Source of the DNA: Thermoguttaceae bacterium
GTDB taxonomy: Bacteria > Planctomycetota > Planctomycetia > Pirellulales > Thermoguttaceae
Length of the DNA stretch: 51,105 nt
Assembly (NCBI GenBank): GCA_017436025.1
Contig: JAFSDX010000178.1
Coordinates: forward strand, 1-51,105
Reading direction: 5' to 3'
This document shows positions 26,915-34,670 of the stretch, piece after piece. The notes under the pieces were generated by a model. The model made no database searches and was not told the DNA's origin. It saw only the letters and a program-made list of their open reading frames with translations. Both the position numbers and the translations under genes were made by a program. Position 1 is the first letter of the stretch. Every line of letters starts with the position of its first letter.

Positions 26915-27901
26915 ATGCAGATCAGAATTGGAATCGTTGGATACGGTAACCTCGGCCGCGGCGTCGAATGCGCCGTCAAGCAAAATCCCGACATGACGCT
27001 CGTCGCCGCGTTCACCCGTCGTCCGCCGGAAACGGTCAAAATCTTGACCGAAGGCGTCGGCGTTTACTCGGTCGACAAAATCGACGAAATGCAAGACGAA
27101 ATCGACGTTCTTATCCTTTGCGGCGGAAGCGCGACCGACTTGCCGAAACAAACGCCGGAACTGGCGCGCCTCTTCAACGTCGTCGACAGCTTCGACACGC
27201 ACGCCAAGATTCCGGAACACTTCGCCGCGGTCGACGCCGCCGCGCAAGCAAGCGGCAAGGTCGCGCTGATCTCCTGCGGTTGGGACCCCGGTATGTTCTC
27301 GCTCGCTCGACTTTACGGCGGCGCGATCCTCCCGGACGGCGTCGACTACACGTTCTGGGGACGCGGCGTCAGTCAAGGGCACTCCGACGCGATTCGCCGA
27401 GTCGACGGCGTTTTGGACGCGAAGCAGTACACGATTCCGCTCGACGACGCGTTGGCGGCGGCCCGAAGCGGCTCGAACCCGACGTTGACGACTCGCGAAA
27501 AGCACCTGCGCGAATGTTTCGTCGTCGCGAAAGAAGGCGCCGACTTGGAGCGAATCGAGCGCGAAATCAAGACGATGCCGAACTACTTCGCCGATTACGA
27601 CACGATCGTTCATTTCATTTCGGCGGAAGAGTTGAAGCGCGACCATTCCGGCATTCCGCACGGCGGTTTCGTCGTCCGCTCCGGGAAGACCGGCTGGAAC
27701 GGCGAACACAAGCACGTCGTCGAATATTCGCTGAAACTCGACTCAAACCCGGAATTTACGTCGTCCGTTTTGGTCGCTTGCGCTCGCGCCGCCTACCGAC
27801 TCAACGCCGAGGGCGTTCGCGGTTGCAAAACGCTCCTCGACGTTCCACCGGCCTACCTTTCGCCGAAATCGGGCGCCGAGCTGCGCAAAGAACTCCTTTA
27901 A
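26915..27901 (+). CDS. ddh: meso-Diaminopimelate D-dehydrogenase
   Basis: This gene encodes 328 residues, the normal length for the enzyme. It catalyses NADPH-dependent interconversion of tetrahydrodipicolinate and meso-diaminopimelate, the one-step branch of lysine and peptidoglycan-precursor synthesis. The N-terminal Rossmann motif GIVGYGNLGRG (~6-16) is followed by FTRRPPE, CGGSATDLP, NVVDSFDTHAKIP and SCGWDPGMFSLARL, all characteristic of Ddh. Further on come WGRGVSQGHSDAIRRVDGV and PHGGFVVRSGKTG. A GGAG ribosome binding site sits upstream of the ATG. Presence of the dehydrogenase branch suggests that this planctomycete makes DAP, consistent with a peptidoglycan wall. It is a single gene, ended by the hairpin at 27985-28028. 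Confidence 0.95.
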   Translation: MQIRIGIVGYGNLGRGVECAVKQNPDMTLVAAFTRRPPETVKILTEGVGVYSVDKIDEMQDEIDVLILCGGSATDLPKQTPELARLFNVVDSFDTHAKIPEHFAAVDAAAQASGKVALISCGWDPGMFSLARLYGGAILPDGVDYTFWGRGVSQGHSDAIRRVDGVLDAKQYTIPLDDALAAARSGSNPTLTTREKHLRECFVVAKEGADLERIEREIKTMPNYFADYDTIVHFISAEELKRDHSGIPHGGFVVRSGKTGWNGEHKHVVEYSLKLDSNPEFTSSVLVACARAAYRLNAEGVRGCKTLLDVPPAYLSPKSGAELRKELL

Positions 27902-27984
27902 TCGCAACGTTTGCTTAACCGCGACGTTTAGCGAACGCCGTTGAAGTTTCGTCGAAGTTTCGCCGTTCGCTCTCCCCGCGAAAA

Positions 27985-28028
27985 CGAAAAACGCCGTCCA
28001 AGTCTTAACGACCGGACGACGTTTTTCG
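27985..28028. terminator. Terminator after ddh
   Basis: CGAAAAACG-CGTCC pairs with GGACG-CGTTTTTCG (one internal mismatch) around a 14-base loop. It has an A-tract on one side and a T-tract on the other. Confidence 0.85.
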
Positions 28029-28065
28029 TTGCAGCAATCAAACCGGCGGTTCGCCCCGCTCCGTC

Positions 28066-28121
28066 AAAAAAATCGCTCGACCGCGACGCGGAGTCTCCCC
28101 CGCGCCCGTCGAGCGATTTTT
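28066..28121. terminator. Terminator after the symporter gene
   Basis: AAAAATCGCTCGAC pairs with GTCGAGCGATTTTT, and the loop contains an inner CGCGG/CCGCG stem. It lies 100 bp past the symporter stop and facing the ddh terminator. The rest of the 27902-28220 gap holds nothing else that I can support. Confidence 0.85.
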
Positions 28122-28220
28122 CGTTTCAGATTTCTTCCGCTTCGCCGACGTTCGACGGGAGCGCCGCTTCGTCGCGACGCGCCGTCGAAACGCGTTAAGC
28201 GCAAGTTTTACGCCGTTCGA

Positions 28221-30236
28221 TTAGAACATCGGCAGGTCGTAATCCCAGTAAATCAGGTAGAGGACGACCGTCAGCGCGACGACGACCCAACCGCCGATCT
28301 TCGCGCCCTTCGATTCCTTCAGGAACTCGGCCTTGCTTTCGTCGGTCGCTTGGACAAACGCTTCTTTGCGCGGGCAGACGATCGACATAACGACCGCCAA
28401 CGCGATCAAAACGCCGAACGTAACCGCCATTCGATTCAGGAAGTCGAGCGACGGAACAAACGTCGCCAACGCGCCGTAAAGAATCGGGCAAGCGATCAAC
28501 GCGATCGCGCCGTAGGAGTTCGGCGCTTTCTTCATCCAGAAACCGACGACGAACGCGGCGAAGATCCCCGGCGAAATATACCCTTGGAACTCTTGGATCG
28601 CCTTGAAGACGCCGCCGAATTTCGGGTTCGCCCACATCGGCGCGACGACGCAGCCGACCAAAACGAACGCGACGACCGCGATACGCCCGACCAAAACGAG
28701 TTTCTTTTGGCGCGCCGCTTCGTCGAGGTTCTTATTAACGAGGTATTCGTTGTAAATGTCCATCGAGAAAATCGTCGACGCGGCGTTCAACATCGCGGCG
28801 ACCGAGCTGACGATGGCGCCGAGGAGCGCGGCCAACATAAAGCCCTTGAAACCGCCGGTCGGAACGACCTTCGCCATCAGGAGCGGGAACGCGGCGTCGT
28901 AATCGCAACCGTTGAGCATCGGGCCGGTTTTCGCGCCCGTCGCTTTCGCTTGGATCGCGGCGAGTTTCGCGACGCGCATTTCTTCGTCTTTCATCCCGTC
29001 GTTGATTTTGCCCGCTTCTTTCGCGGCGGCGACCGCTTCGTCGAGGTTGACGCCGGACGCGGCGGCGTTGAACGCAAGGATTTCGTCGGCTTTTTCCGGA
29101 TAGGTCAGCGCGAAGCTGCGGTTGAACGAGAAGAGCGTCGCGTCGGACGTCGGGTTCGCTTTGACTTCTTCGAAGCGCGCCATTTCGGTCGCGGACGCTT
29201 TTTCGGCGTTCGCTTTCATATCGCCGCTAAAGAGGTTCAGCGCGATCATCCCCGGGAAGATGACGATGAACGGAATCAAGAGCTTCATAAACGCGGCGAA
29301 AACGAGACCTTTTTGGCCTTCGCCGAGCGACTTCGCGCCCAAGGTGCGTTGAATGATGTATTGGTTGAGGCCCCAATAATAAAGGTTCGGAATCCAAATC
29401 GCGAAAATCAACGCGGTAACCGGAAGAACCAAGTCCCAACTCGGGAGGTTCATGCGGAGTTTGTCGGCGTTGAGGGTCGAGAAGCGTTCCCAAGCGCCCA
29501 TATCGGCGGTCAATTTCGAAACGGCGTCCGCGCTTCCGGCGGCGAGCGAGCCAATATCGGCGCTCCCCAACGCTTTCAGCGAGAAGAAGAGGACGACCGC
29601 GCCGGCCAAAATCAGCGCCGAACCTTGGAGCAAGTCCGCCCAAGCGCAAGCCTTCAAACCGCCCGCGAAAATGTAAAGCGCCGCGAAAATCCCGATGACC
29701 CAGCAGAAGAAGGTCAGGTCGAGCGCGACGCCGCCGACCGACGCGCCGTCGAAGAAGACGGCGTAAGCCTTCGCGCCGGCGAACGTAACGACCGTGATGT
29801 TAACCGCGACGAGCATAATCATCATCATAATCGACATAATCGAACGCGCCGACTTATTGTACCGCGTTTCCAAATATTCCGGAATCGTGTAAATCCCGGC
29901 TTTCAGGAAGCGAGGCAGGAAGAAAAACGCGACGATAACCAACGAAAGCGCCGCGATCCATTCGTAACTCGCGACCGCCAAGCCGATGTAGTCCGCCGCT
30001 TGGCCGGACATCCCGACGAATTGTTCGGCCGAAATGTTCGCCGCGATGAGCGAAAAACCGATCAGCCACCACTTCAAACCGCGACCGGCCAAGAAGTACG
30101 ATTCGCTGTCTCCGCCGGAGTTGCGGCTCATACCGAACGCGACGAAAGCGACCGCCGCCAAAAACGCAAAAAAGACGAGAACGTCGGCGCCGTTGCCGAA
30201 AGCGCTCGCCGCTTGCGCAAAGAGGAAATTTGTCAT
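28221..30236 (-). CDS. Sodium/solute symporter (SSS family, SGLT-like)
   Basis: This gene encodes 671 residues from the ATG at 30236 (AAAAGGTG five bases upstream; a TTG codon just before it is less likely). The multi-pass inner membrane protein has the SSS family landmarks: SESYFLAGRGLKWWLIGFSLIAANISAEQFVG split here as SESYFLAGRGLKWW and SLIAANISAEQFVG; YTIPEYLETRYN; GLKACAWADLLQGSALILAG; GFMLAALLGAIVSSVAAMLNAASTIFSMDIYN as GFMLAALLGAIVSS and NAASTIFSMDIY. The sequence most resembles vSGLT-type sugar or polyol:Na+ symporters. The substrate cannot be read. An extra, mostly soluble segment of about 110 residues (~335-445, rich in Ala, Lys and Glu) sits in the loop before the DAAFPLL segment. 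The FG-GAP gene lies 207 bp upstream on the same strand with no clear terminator between, so the two may be cotranscribed. Confidence 0.92.
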   Translation of the reverse strand: MTNFLFAQAASAFGNGADVLVFFAFLAAVAFVAFGMSRNSGGDSESYFLAGRGLKWWLIGFSLIAANISAEQFVGMSGQAADYIGLAVASYEWIAALSLVIVAFFFLPRFLKAGIYTIPEYLETRYNKSARSIMSIMMMIMLVAVNITVVTFAGAKAYAVFFDGASVGGVALDLTFFCWVIGIFAALYIFAGGLKACAWADLLQGSALILAGAVVLFFSLKALGSADIGSLAAGSADAVSKLTADMGAWERFSTLNADKLRMNLPSWDLVLPVTALIFAIWIPNLYYWGLNQYIIQRTLGAKSLGEGQKGLVFAAFMKLLIPFIVIFPGMIALNLFSGDMKANAEKASATEMARFEEVKANPTSDATLFSFNRSFALTYPEKADEILAFNAAASGVNLDEAVAAAKEAGKINDGMKDEEMRVAKLAAIQAKATGAKTGPMLNGCDYDAAFPLLMAKVVPTGGFKGFMLAALLGAIVSSVAAMLNAASTIFSMDIYNEYLVNKNLDEAARQKKLVLVGRIAVVAFVLVGCVVAPMWANPKFGGVFKAIQEFQGYISPGIFAAFVVGFWMKKAPNSYGAIALIACPILYGALATFVPSLDFLNRMAVTFGVLIALAVVMSIVCPRKEAFVQATDESKAEFLKESKGAKIGGWVVVALTVVLYLIYWDYDLPMF

Positions 30237-30443
30237 CAAAACACCTTTTCAAAACGTTTCAAAAAGAAAACGAGCCGCCGCGCCCTCGTTCGCCGAGTTC
30301 GCGCCCGTCCCCTTCGGCGTCGCCGCCGCTTTTATTACGTCGCGACGAAACGCTCCCGACCGCGTTCCCGACGCCGCTCGAAGAACGACGCCGGAAAAGC
30401 GGTCGAAAACGCAAAATCGCCGCGCTATTTACTTAATTTGACG

Positions 30444-31670
30444 TTATTTCGTCAGGAAGAGGAAAACGCCTTTTTTGTTCCCGACCAAAATATCCGCGAC
30501 GCCGTCGCCGTTGACGTCTTCGGCGGTAACTTGCGTCCCGACGCCGGAGTTATTGTCGATCTCGTGCGCGACAAACTCGACTTTCCCGTCGGCGCCGCGT
30601 TTCGTTTCCCACCAAATCAGGAGCGCCGGGTCGTTCGTGCCGACGTCGCCCTTCGAACCGTGCGCCCACCAACGCTTCCCGGTAACGACGTCTTGGACGC
30701 CGTCGCCGTTGAAGTCGGCCAACGCCATCGAGTGGAGCTGGCTCATTTTCGGGTAGAAGTCGTCCGCCGGTTCTTTCGGAATCAGCCATTGCGCGTCGAA
30801 GGAGATCGCGCCCGAAGCGTCGCGCTTTTGAATCCAGCAGACGAGCCCGTAAAGATGGCAGTGCCAAGCGGTAAAGACGTCGTTCAAGCCGTCGCCGTTG
30901 AAGTCCGCGACGAGCATGTTCGACGGCGCGTCCGCGAATTTGAACTCGTGAAATTTCCACGGAACGGCGTTCAAGTCTTCCGGCTGCTCCCACCAACCGT
31001 CCATTTCGAGGAGGTCGAGGCGCCCGTCGCCGTTAATGTCGCCGACGCCGTTCCCGTGGAAATAACGTTGATATTTCGGATTTTCGTTCGAAACCGCGAG
31101 GAATTTCCAAGGCTCGTTCGCGTTGGCGCCGCGGTTCGGGAACGCGATCCCGTACCAGTTGTTGCGGTTGAAAACGAGTTCTTTCGTTCCGTCGCCGTCG
31201 ACGTCTTCCCAAGCCTGCGACTCGTTCCCGAGTTCGATCGTCGACTCGTGCGCCGTCCAAAGGCGGTCTTCCCCCTTCGGATTTTCGTACCAATACCCGG
31301 TAACGCCGGGGTGCGGGCAGAGGACGAAGTCGTCCCAACCGTCGCCGTTCAGGTCTTCGACGAAGTTAACGAAGGAGTTCGAGTACCCTTCCGGGTCGTA
31401 TTTCGCGTCCCCTTCGTAAATTTTGTATTCTTTTTTGAAATCCGGCCCGGCGTACCAATAATGTCCGGAAAGGACGTCGACGACGCCGTCTTTGTTGAAG
31501 TCGCCGAACGCCGCGCCTTCGCTGCGGTATCCTTCGAAAATAACGATTTTTTCGAATTCGGGATTTTTAACGACTTTTTTCGCTTCGTCGGCTTGAACGG
31601 AAAGAGCCGCCCCGACGACGGCGCCGAGCGCAAACGTCGCGACGGAGGAACGCAAAATCGAACGTTTCAT
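30444..31670 (-). CDS. Secreted FG-GAP/VCBS repeat protein
   Basis: This gene encodes 408 residues with a signal peptide (~1-27, ending VQA-DE). The mature part is a beta-propeller of FG-GAP/VCBS repeats. Seven calcium-binding D-x-N/D-x-DG loops are visible: DFNKDG, DLNGDG, DVDGDG, DINGDG, DFNGDG, DFNGDG and DVNGDG. They alternate with short strands such as HYWYAG, GYWYENP and DGWWEQP, which matches a complete seven-bladed propeller. The protein shows no catalytic domain and is common among planctomycete secreted proteins; binding of glycans or proteins is a guess. TGAGG lies about seven bases before the ATG. It is upstream of, and possibly cotranscribed with, the symporter. Confidence 0.88.
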   Translation of the reverse strand: MKRSILRSSVATFALGAVVGAALSVQADEAKKVVKNPEFEKIVIFEGYRSEGAAFGDFNKDGVVDVLSGHYWYAGPDFKKEYKIYEGDAKYDPEGYSNSFVNFVEDLNGDGWDDFVLCPHPGVTGYWYENPKGEDRLWTAHESTIELGNESQAWEDVDGDGTKELVFNRNNWYGIAFPNRGANANEPWKFLAVSNENPKYQRYFHGNGVGDINGDGRLDLLEMDGWWEQPEDLNAVPWKFHEFKFADAPSNMLVADFNGDGLNDVFTAWHCHLYGLVCWIQKRDASGAISFDAQWLIPKEPADDFYPKMSQLHSMALADFNGDGVQDVVTGKRWWAHGSKGDVGTNDPALLIWWETKRGADGKVEFVAHEIDNNSGVGTQVTAEDVNGDGVADILVGNKKGVFLFLTK

Positions 31671-32170
31671 CGGTGAACCTCAAAAAAAAACGGAAAACAA
31701 AGCGCAGGAGCAAGAGCGGAAGTCGCTTTCCCGCGAAAAAAACGGTCGGCGCCCCCTTGCGTTCAACTCGATCCAACGCCGGATCGCTTCATCGTCGAAC
31801 GCTCTATTAATAATATTGACAAAATCGCCATTAATAATATTGAGAAAATCGCCGTTTTCCCCCCGTCGCGCCGCGACGAAGGCCCGGCTCGGCTCAACTC
31901 GTCAAGCCGAACGTCGACGCGCCGGCTCGACGGAAAATTTTCAAGCCGAACCGCCGATTTTCTCATTAAAACAGAGTCGCCCGCGATTTTCAAGAGCTTG
32001 CGGACAAAAATTTCAAAAAGATTGGCGTTTCGACGCGACGCAAACGTCGCCGCCGTCAAAACGCGCCGACTCGCCGCAAAACATCCCGCCGCCGCATTTT
32101 ACCGGCGTCGCGCCGTTCCCCCAATTTACCCAATCCGGTCAAACGTCGTTTTTCGCCGATTCTCGCGACG
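31671..32170. other. 500-bp gap upstream of the FG-GAP gene
   Basis: The only structured element is the 24-bp direct repeat at 31806-31853. The remainder (31854-32170) has open frames on both strands without ribosome binding sites, and I see no gene in it. Confidence 0.4.
31806..31853. repeat. Two head-to-tail 24-bp AT-rich repeats (operator or promoter candidate)
   Basis: Units 31806-31829 and 31830-31853 are identical except for one base. Each is ATTAATAATATT followed by GA(C/G)AAAATCGCC. They lie 136-183 bp upstream of the FG-GAP start, in an otherwise GC-rich stretch. Confidence 0.75.
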
Positions 32171-33121
32171 TTAACGGGAAATCGCGCCTTGAACGCTCGC
32201 CGTTTGCCGCATTTGCAACGCTCGCGCCCATAATTCGCGAATCGCCGGGTCGTTCGGGTCGCGCGCCGACGCTTCGCCGAGCGCCGCCAACGCGCCGTCG
32301 ATTTCCCCCCGAGCCAGTCGAGTTTCCGCCAAGCGCCGCCGATATTCGACGACGTCCGGCGCGGTCGCCGCCGCGATCGCGAACGACTCCTCCGCTTCGA
32401 CGGCGAGCCCGAGACCGCAATACGCTTCCCCTTGTCCCGCAAAGACTTCCGCCGGTTCGCGGTTCGTCGGATAAAGCCGTTCCAAGTGTTGCCAAGTCGC
32501 GAGCCCCGCGTCGAAATCGCCGATTTCGTTTTGAATCGTCGCGATTTCCCGCAGGACGGCCCGGTCGTCCGTCGCGAAATGCGCCGCTCGCTGAAAATTT
32601 TCGAGCGCCTCTTCCGGTCGCCCGAGTCGACGCGCCGCCTTTCCGCGCAGTTCCCAACCGACGGCGCTTTTCGGCGTCAAATCGACGATTTTATTCGCCC
32701 AACGCGCCGCGTCCTCCGGTCGATTTCGTTCGAGCGCTTTTTCGCCGAGCGACCGATAAAGCGACTCCTCGACGTCGAGCGTCGCCCGCTTTTCCGCCGC
32801 CGCCTCCAAAACCGCGATCGCGTCGTCTCGCTTGCCGAGCCGCCAAAGCGTCTCCGCATAATAACGGCAAGTCTCGACGTCGGAGTCGTTTAGCTCGACC
32901 GCCTTGCGCAAATTTTCCTCGGCGAGCAAGAGATCGCCCCGTTCGAACGCGACGATTCCCTCGCGGCTGAGCGGCAAACTTTTCGACGCTTTGCTCGTCA
33001 TTCGGTAAAACGGAACGTTGCGGCACCCGGCGCCGACGCCGACGCAAACGACCGCTCCCCAAGCGACCGCAAGCGCAAGCGACGACGCGCCGACCGACGT
33101 TTTTCTCCAACGACGAACCAT
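32171..33121 (-). CDS. TPR-repeat lipoprotein
   Basis: This gene encodes 316 residues from the ATG at 33121 (MVRRWRKTS). The frame is open 49 codons further upstream, but the promoter at 33131-33159 starts transcription downstream of that. An N-terminal hydrophobic segment (ASSLALAVAWGAVVCVGVG) leads to GAGC at ~34-37, a loose lipobox, so it is probably a lipid-anchored outer- or inner-membrane protein. The mature part is at least six TPR units: GIVAFERGDLLLAEENLRKA, YAETLWRLGKRDDAIAVLEA, LGEKALERNRPEDAARWANK, GKAARRLGRPEEALENFQRA, GQGEAYCGLGLAVEAEESFA and AETRLARGEIDGALAALGEA. It is a protein-interaction scaffold; the partner is unknown. It stands alone. Confidence 0.8.
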   Translation of the reverse strand: MVRRWRKTSVGASSLALAVAWGAVVCVGVGAGCRNVPFYRMTSKASKSLPLSREGIVAFERGDLLLAEENLRKAVELNDSDVETCRYYAETLWRLGKRDDAIAVLEAAAEKRATLDVEESLYRSLGEKALERNRPEDAARWANKIVDLTPKSAVGWELRGKAARRLGRPEEALENFQRAAHFATDDRAVLREIATIQNEIGDFDAGLATWQHLERLYPTNREPAEVFAGQGEAYCGLGLAVEAEESFAIAAATAPDVVEYRRRLAETRLARGEIDGALAALGEASARDPNDPAIRELWARALQMRQTASVQGAISR

Positions 33122-33130
33122 TTTGCCGTT

Positions 33131-33159
33131 ATTATCCCTTTTACCGTTAAACTCTTCAA
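33131..33159 (-). promoter_or_regulatory. Promoter giving a nearly leaderless TPR-lipoprotein mRNA
   Basis: TTGAAG and GATAAT are separated by 17 bp on the minus strand. The expected start point (33123-33125) is only 2-4 bases before the ATG, and no Shine-Dalgarno sequence fits the ATG. Confidence 0.5.
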
Positions 33160-33530
33160 GCGTTCGACGCGCGACGCGGCCGCCTTCGAACGACGACCTT
33201 GCGCATCGTATCAAATTTTCCGTTCGAACGCTAGGGCAAAAACGCGTTTCTTCGCCGATTCGCGCCATTTTCCTTTTTTCGTCGACGCGGTCTTTTCGCG
33301 CTCCCCCTTTTTACGCAAACCGCTCCGTCGCGTCTTTTTCGCCATTTTTCCCAACCGCTCCGTCTCCCCCGTTTTATCGTTCTTCGCCTTTTTCCTCATT
33401 CCCCCCTTTTTCTTTTTCTTTACTTTATTTCCCCCTTTTTTTTCGGCGCGCCCCGTCAAAAACGCCCCGCGTCGGTCGGAAACTCGGACGCTCGACAAGG
33501 AACGCGATTTTCGCCGTTCGTCGGTCGACC
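33160..33530. other. Pyrimidine-rich region upstream of the DUF6690-like gene
   Basis: From about 33269 to 33450 the plus strand is dominated by C and T, with several C5-C6 and T7-T8 runs. No gene is supported. I see no clear -10/-35 pair for the gene at 33592. Confidence 0.45.
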
Positions 33531-33578
33531 TTTCTAACGTCGTTCCCCGCTTTTCCTTCCCCGCCTCAACGTTAGAAA
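33531..33578 (+). promoter_or_regulatory. 10-bp inverted repeat just upstream of the gene at 33592
   Basis: TTTCTAACGT (33531-33540) and ACGTTAGAAA (33569-33578) are perfect inverted copies, 28 bp apart, ending 13 bp before the ATG. It may be an operator or a leader hairpin that exposes or hides the start. Confidence 0.4.
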
Positions 33579-33591
33579 CGACGCTCGCCCG

Positions 33592-34608
33592 ATGAAAACG
33601 CGCTTACTTTCCGCCCTAAAATACCTATTTTTCGCCTTCGTCGCCTTTACCGTTCCCAAAATGATCGTCGATTCCGGTCGACTCGTCGCGCCGTTGGAGC
33701 CGTCGCCGACGGCGGCGAACGCGTCGGTTCCGCAATCGCGCTCCTTTTGGCCCTTTCGTTTTTTGCAGTCTTCTTCGTCCGCCCCCGTCGACGTCGCCGC
33801 TTCGCGCTCCGCTCCGTCCGACGACGCTTTCGGCAACGTCGGCAACGTCGCGACAACGCGAAATTACCCAAGCGCGCCTTACGACGCTTGGAACGAAAAC
33901 GCTCGTTCGACTTCGGAACGCTCGCCCGATTTTAACGGTCAAACCGATTTTAACGCGTCGTTCGCCGCCGACGCCGCGACGTTCGGAAGCGACGCCCGTT
34001 TCGACGACCTTTCCGCTTCGTCGTCTTCCCGTTTCGTTCCGCTTTCGTCCCCGGAAGAGCGTTCGTCGTTCGCGCGCTTCGCCGAGTCTCGTTTCGCGCC
34101 CTCCGATTCCTCGGCGCCCTTCGCCTCCGACGCGACCGCCTCCTTTCGCCGCGACGCCGCGACGCCGCGACGCTTCGAGGAACTCTTCCGTTTCGGGCAT
34201 TCCCCGGCTTGGCTCGTCGCGACTTGGCCGCGAGTCGACGCGGTCGCGACGGACGACGGCCTCGTCGGATACCGCGTCGCGATTTCGACCGGCGACGCGA
34301 CCGACGACTTAACCGGCGTTTTCGCTTGCTACTTCGACGCGACGACCGAGCGCCGAATCGAATTTTCGGGTCAAACGGGCGATTATCGTCGCTTGCTCCG
34401 TTTTATGCGACGAGAATACGGCGTCGCGCTCTCCCCCGACTCGACCGCCGAACGCTTCGTTTACGAATCGACCCTCTCGAACGGACGCGGCGGACGCGTC
34501 CCGGGCCGCCTCGTCGTTCGCCCGACTCGCGTTTTTCTTCGCGGCGCCGAAAATTCGTTTTTTGAGGTTGACGTCGTTCTTGAACGTCCGTATAATCGTT
34601 CCAATTAG
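33592..34608 (+). CDS. Membrane-anchored planctomycete-type protein (DUF6690-like)
   Basis: This gene encodes 338 residues. A short N-terminal membrane segment (~8-25, ALKYLFFAFVAFTVPKMIV) is followed by a Ser/Ala/Asp-rich, probably disordered stretch (~35-200). A compact C-terminal domain follows (~205-335): FGHSPAWLVATWPRVDAV, GLVGYRVAISTG, DDLTGVFACYFDATTERRIEFSG split as DDLTGVFACYFDA and RRIEFSGQTGDYRRL, and a final FFEVDVVLERP. This pattern matches by memory a family found in planctomycetes, annotated DUF6690. The function is unknown. The ribosome binding site is weak. Its last 41 bases contain the promoter of the next gene, so the two genes are physically interlocked. Confidence 0.7.
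   Translation: MKTRLLSALKYLFFAFVAFTVPKMIVDSGRLVAPLEPSPTAANASVPQSRSFWPFRFLQSSSSAPVDVAASRSAPSDDAFGNVGNVATTRNYPSAPYDAWNENARSTSERSPDFNGQTDFNASFAADAATFGSDARFDDLSASSSSRFVPLSSPEERSSFARFAESRFAPSDSSAPFASDATASFRRDAATPRRFEELFRFGHSPAWLVATWPRVDAVATDDGLVGYRVAISTGDATDDLTGVFACYFDATTERRIEFSGQTGDYRRLLRFMRREYGVALSPDSTAERFVYESTLSNGRGGRVPGRLVVRPTRVFLRGAENSFFEVDVVLERPYNRSN
34568..34596 (+). promoter_or_regulatory. Consensus promoter inside the preceding gene, driving the GT cluster
   Basis: TTGACG and TATAAT are separated by exactly 17 bp, within the last codons of the gene at 33592-34608. A second TATAAT lies at 34609-34614. The start point near 34603 fits the ATG at 34671. Confidence 0.75.
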
Positions 34609-34670
34609 TATAATTAGGCGCGTTGCCAATTTTGGGGCGCCGCGCCCGCCGTCAACCCCAAGGAGCCGCG

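Noticed and set aside
28029..31676. A 1,215-codon open frame on the plus strand opposite the symporter and FG-GAP genes
   Set aside because: It is antisense to two genes with clear families, Arg/Val/Phe-rich in the way expected from the reverse complement of their codons, and has no domain or ribosome binding site.
31806..31853. CRISPR array
   Set aside because: Only two adjacent AT-rich units without spacers and no cas genes.
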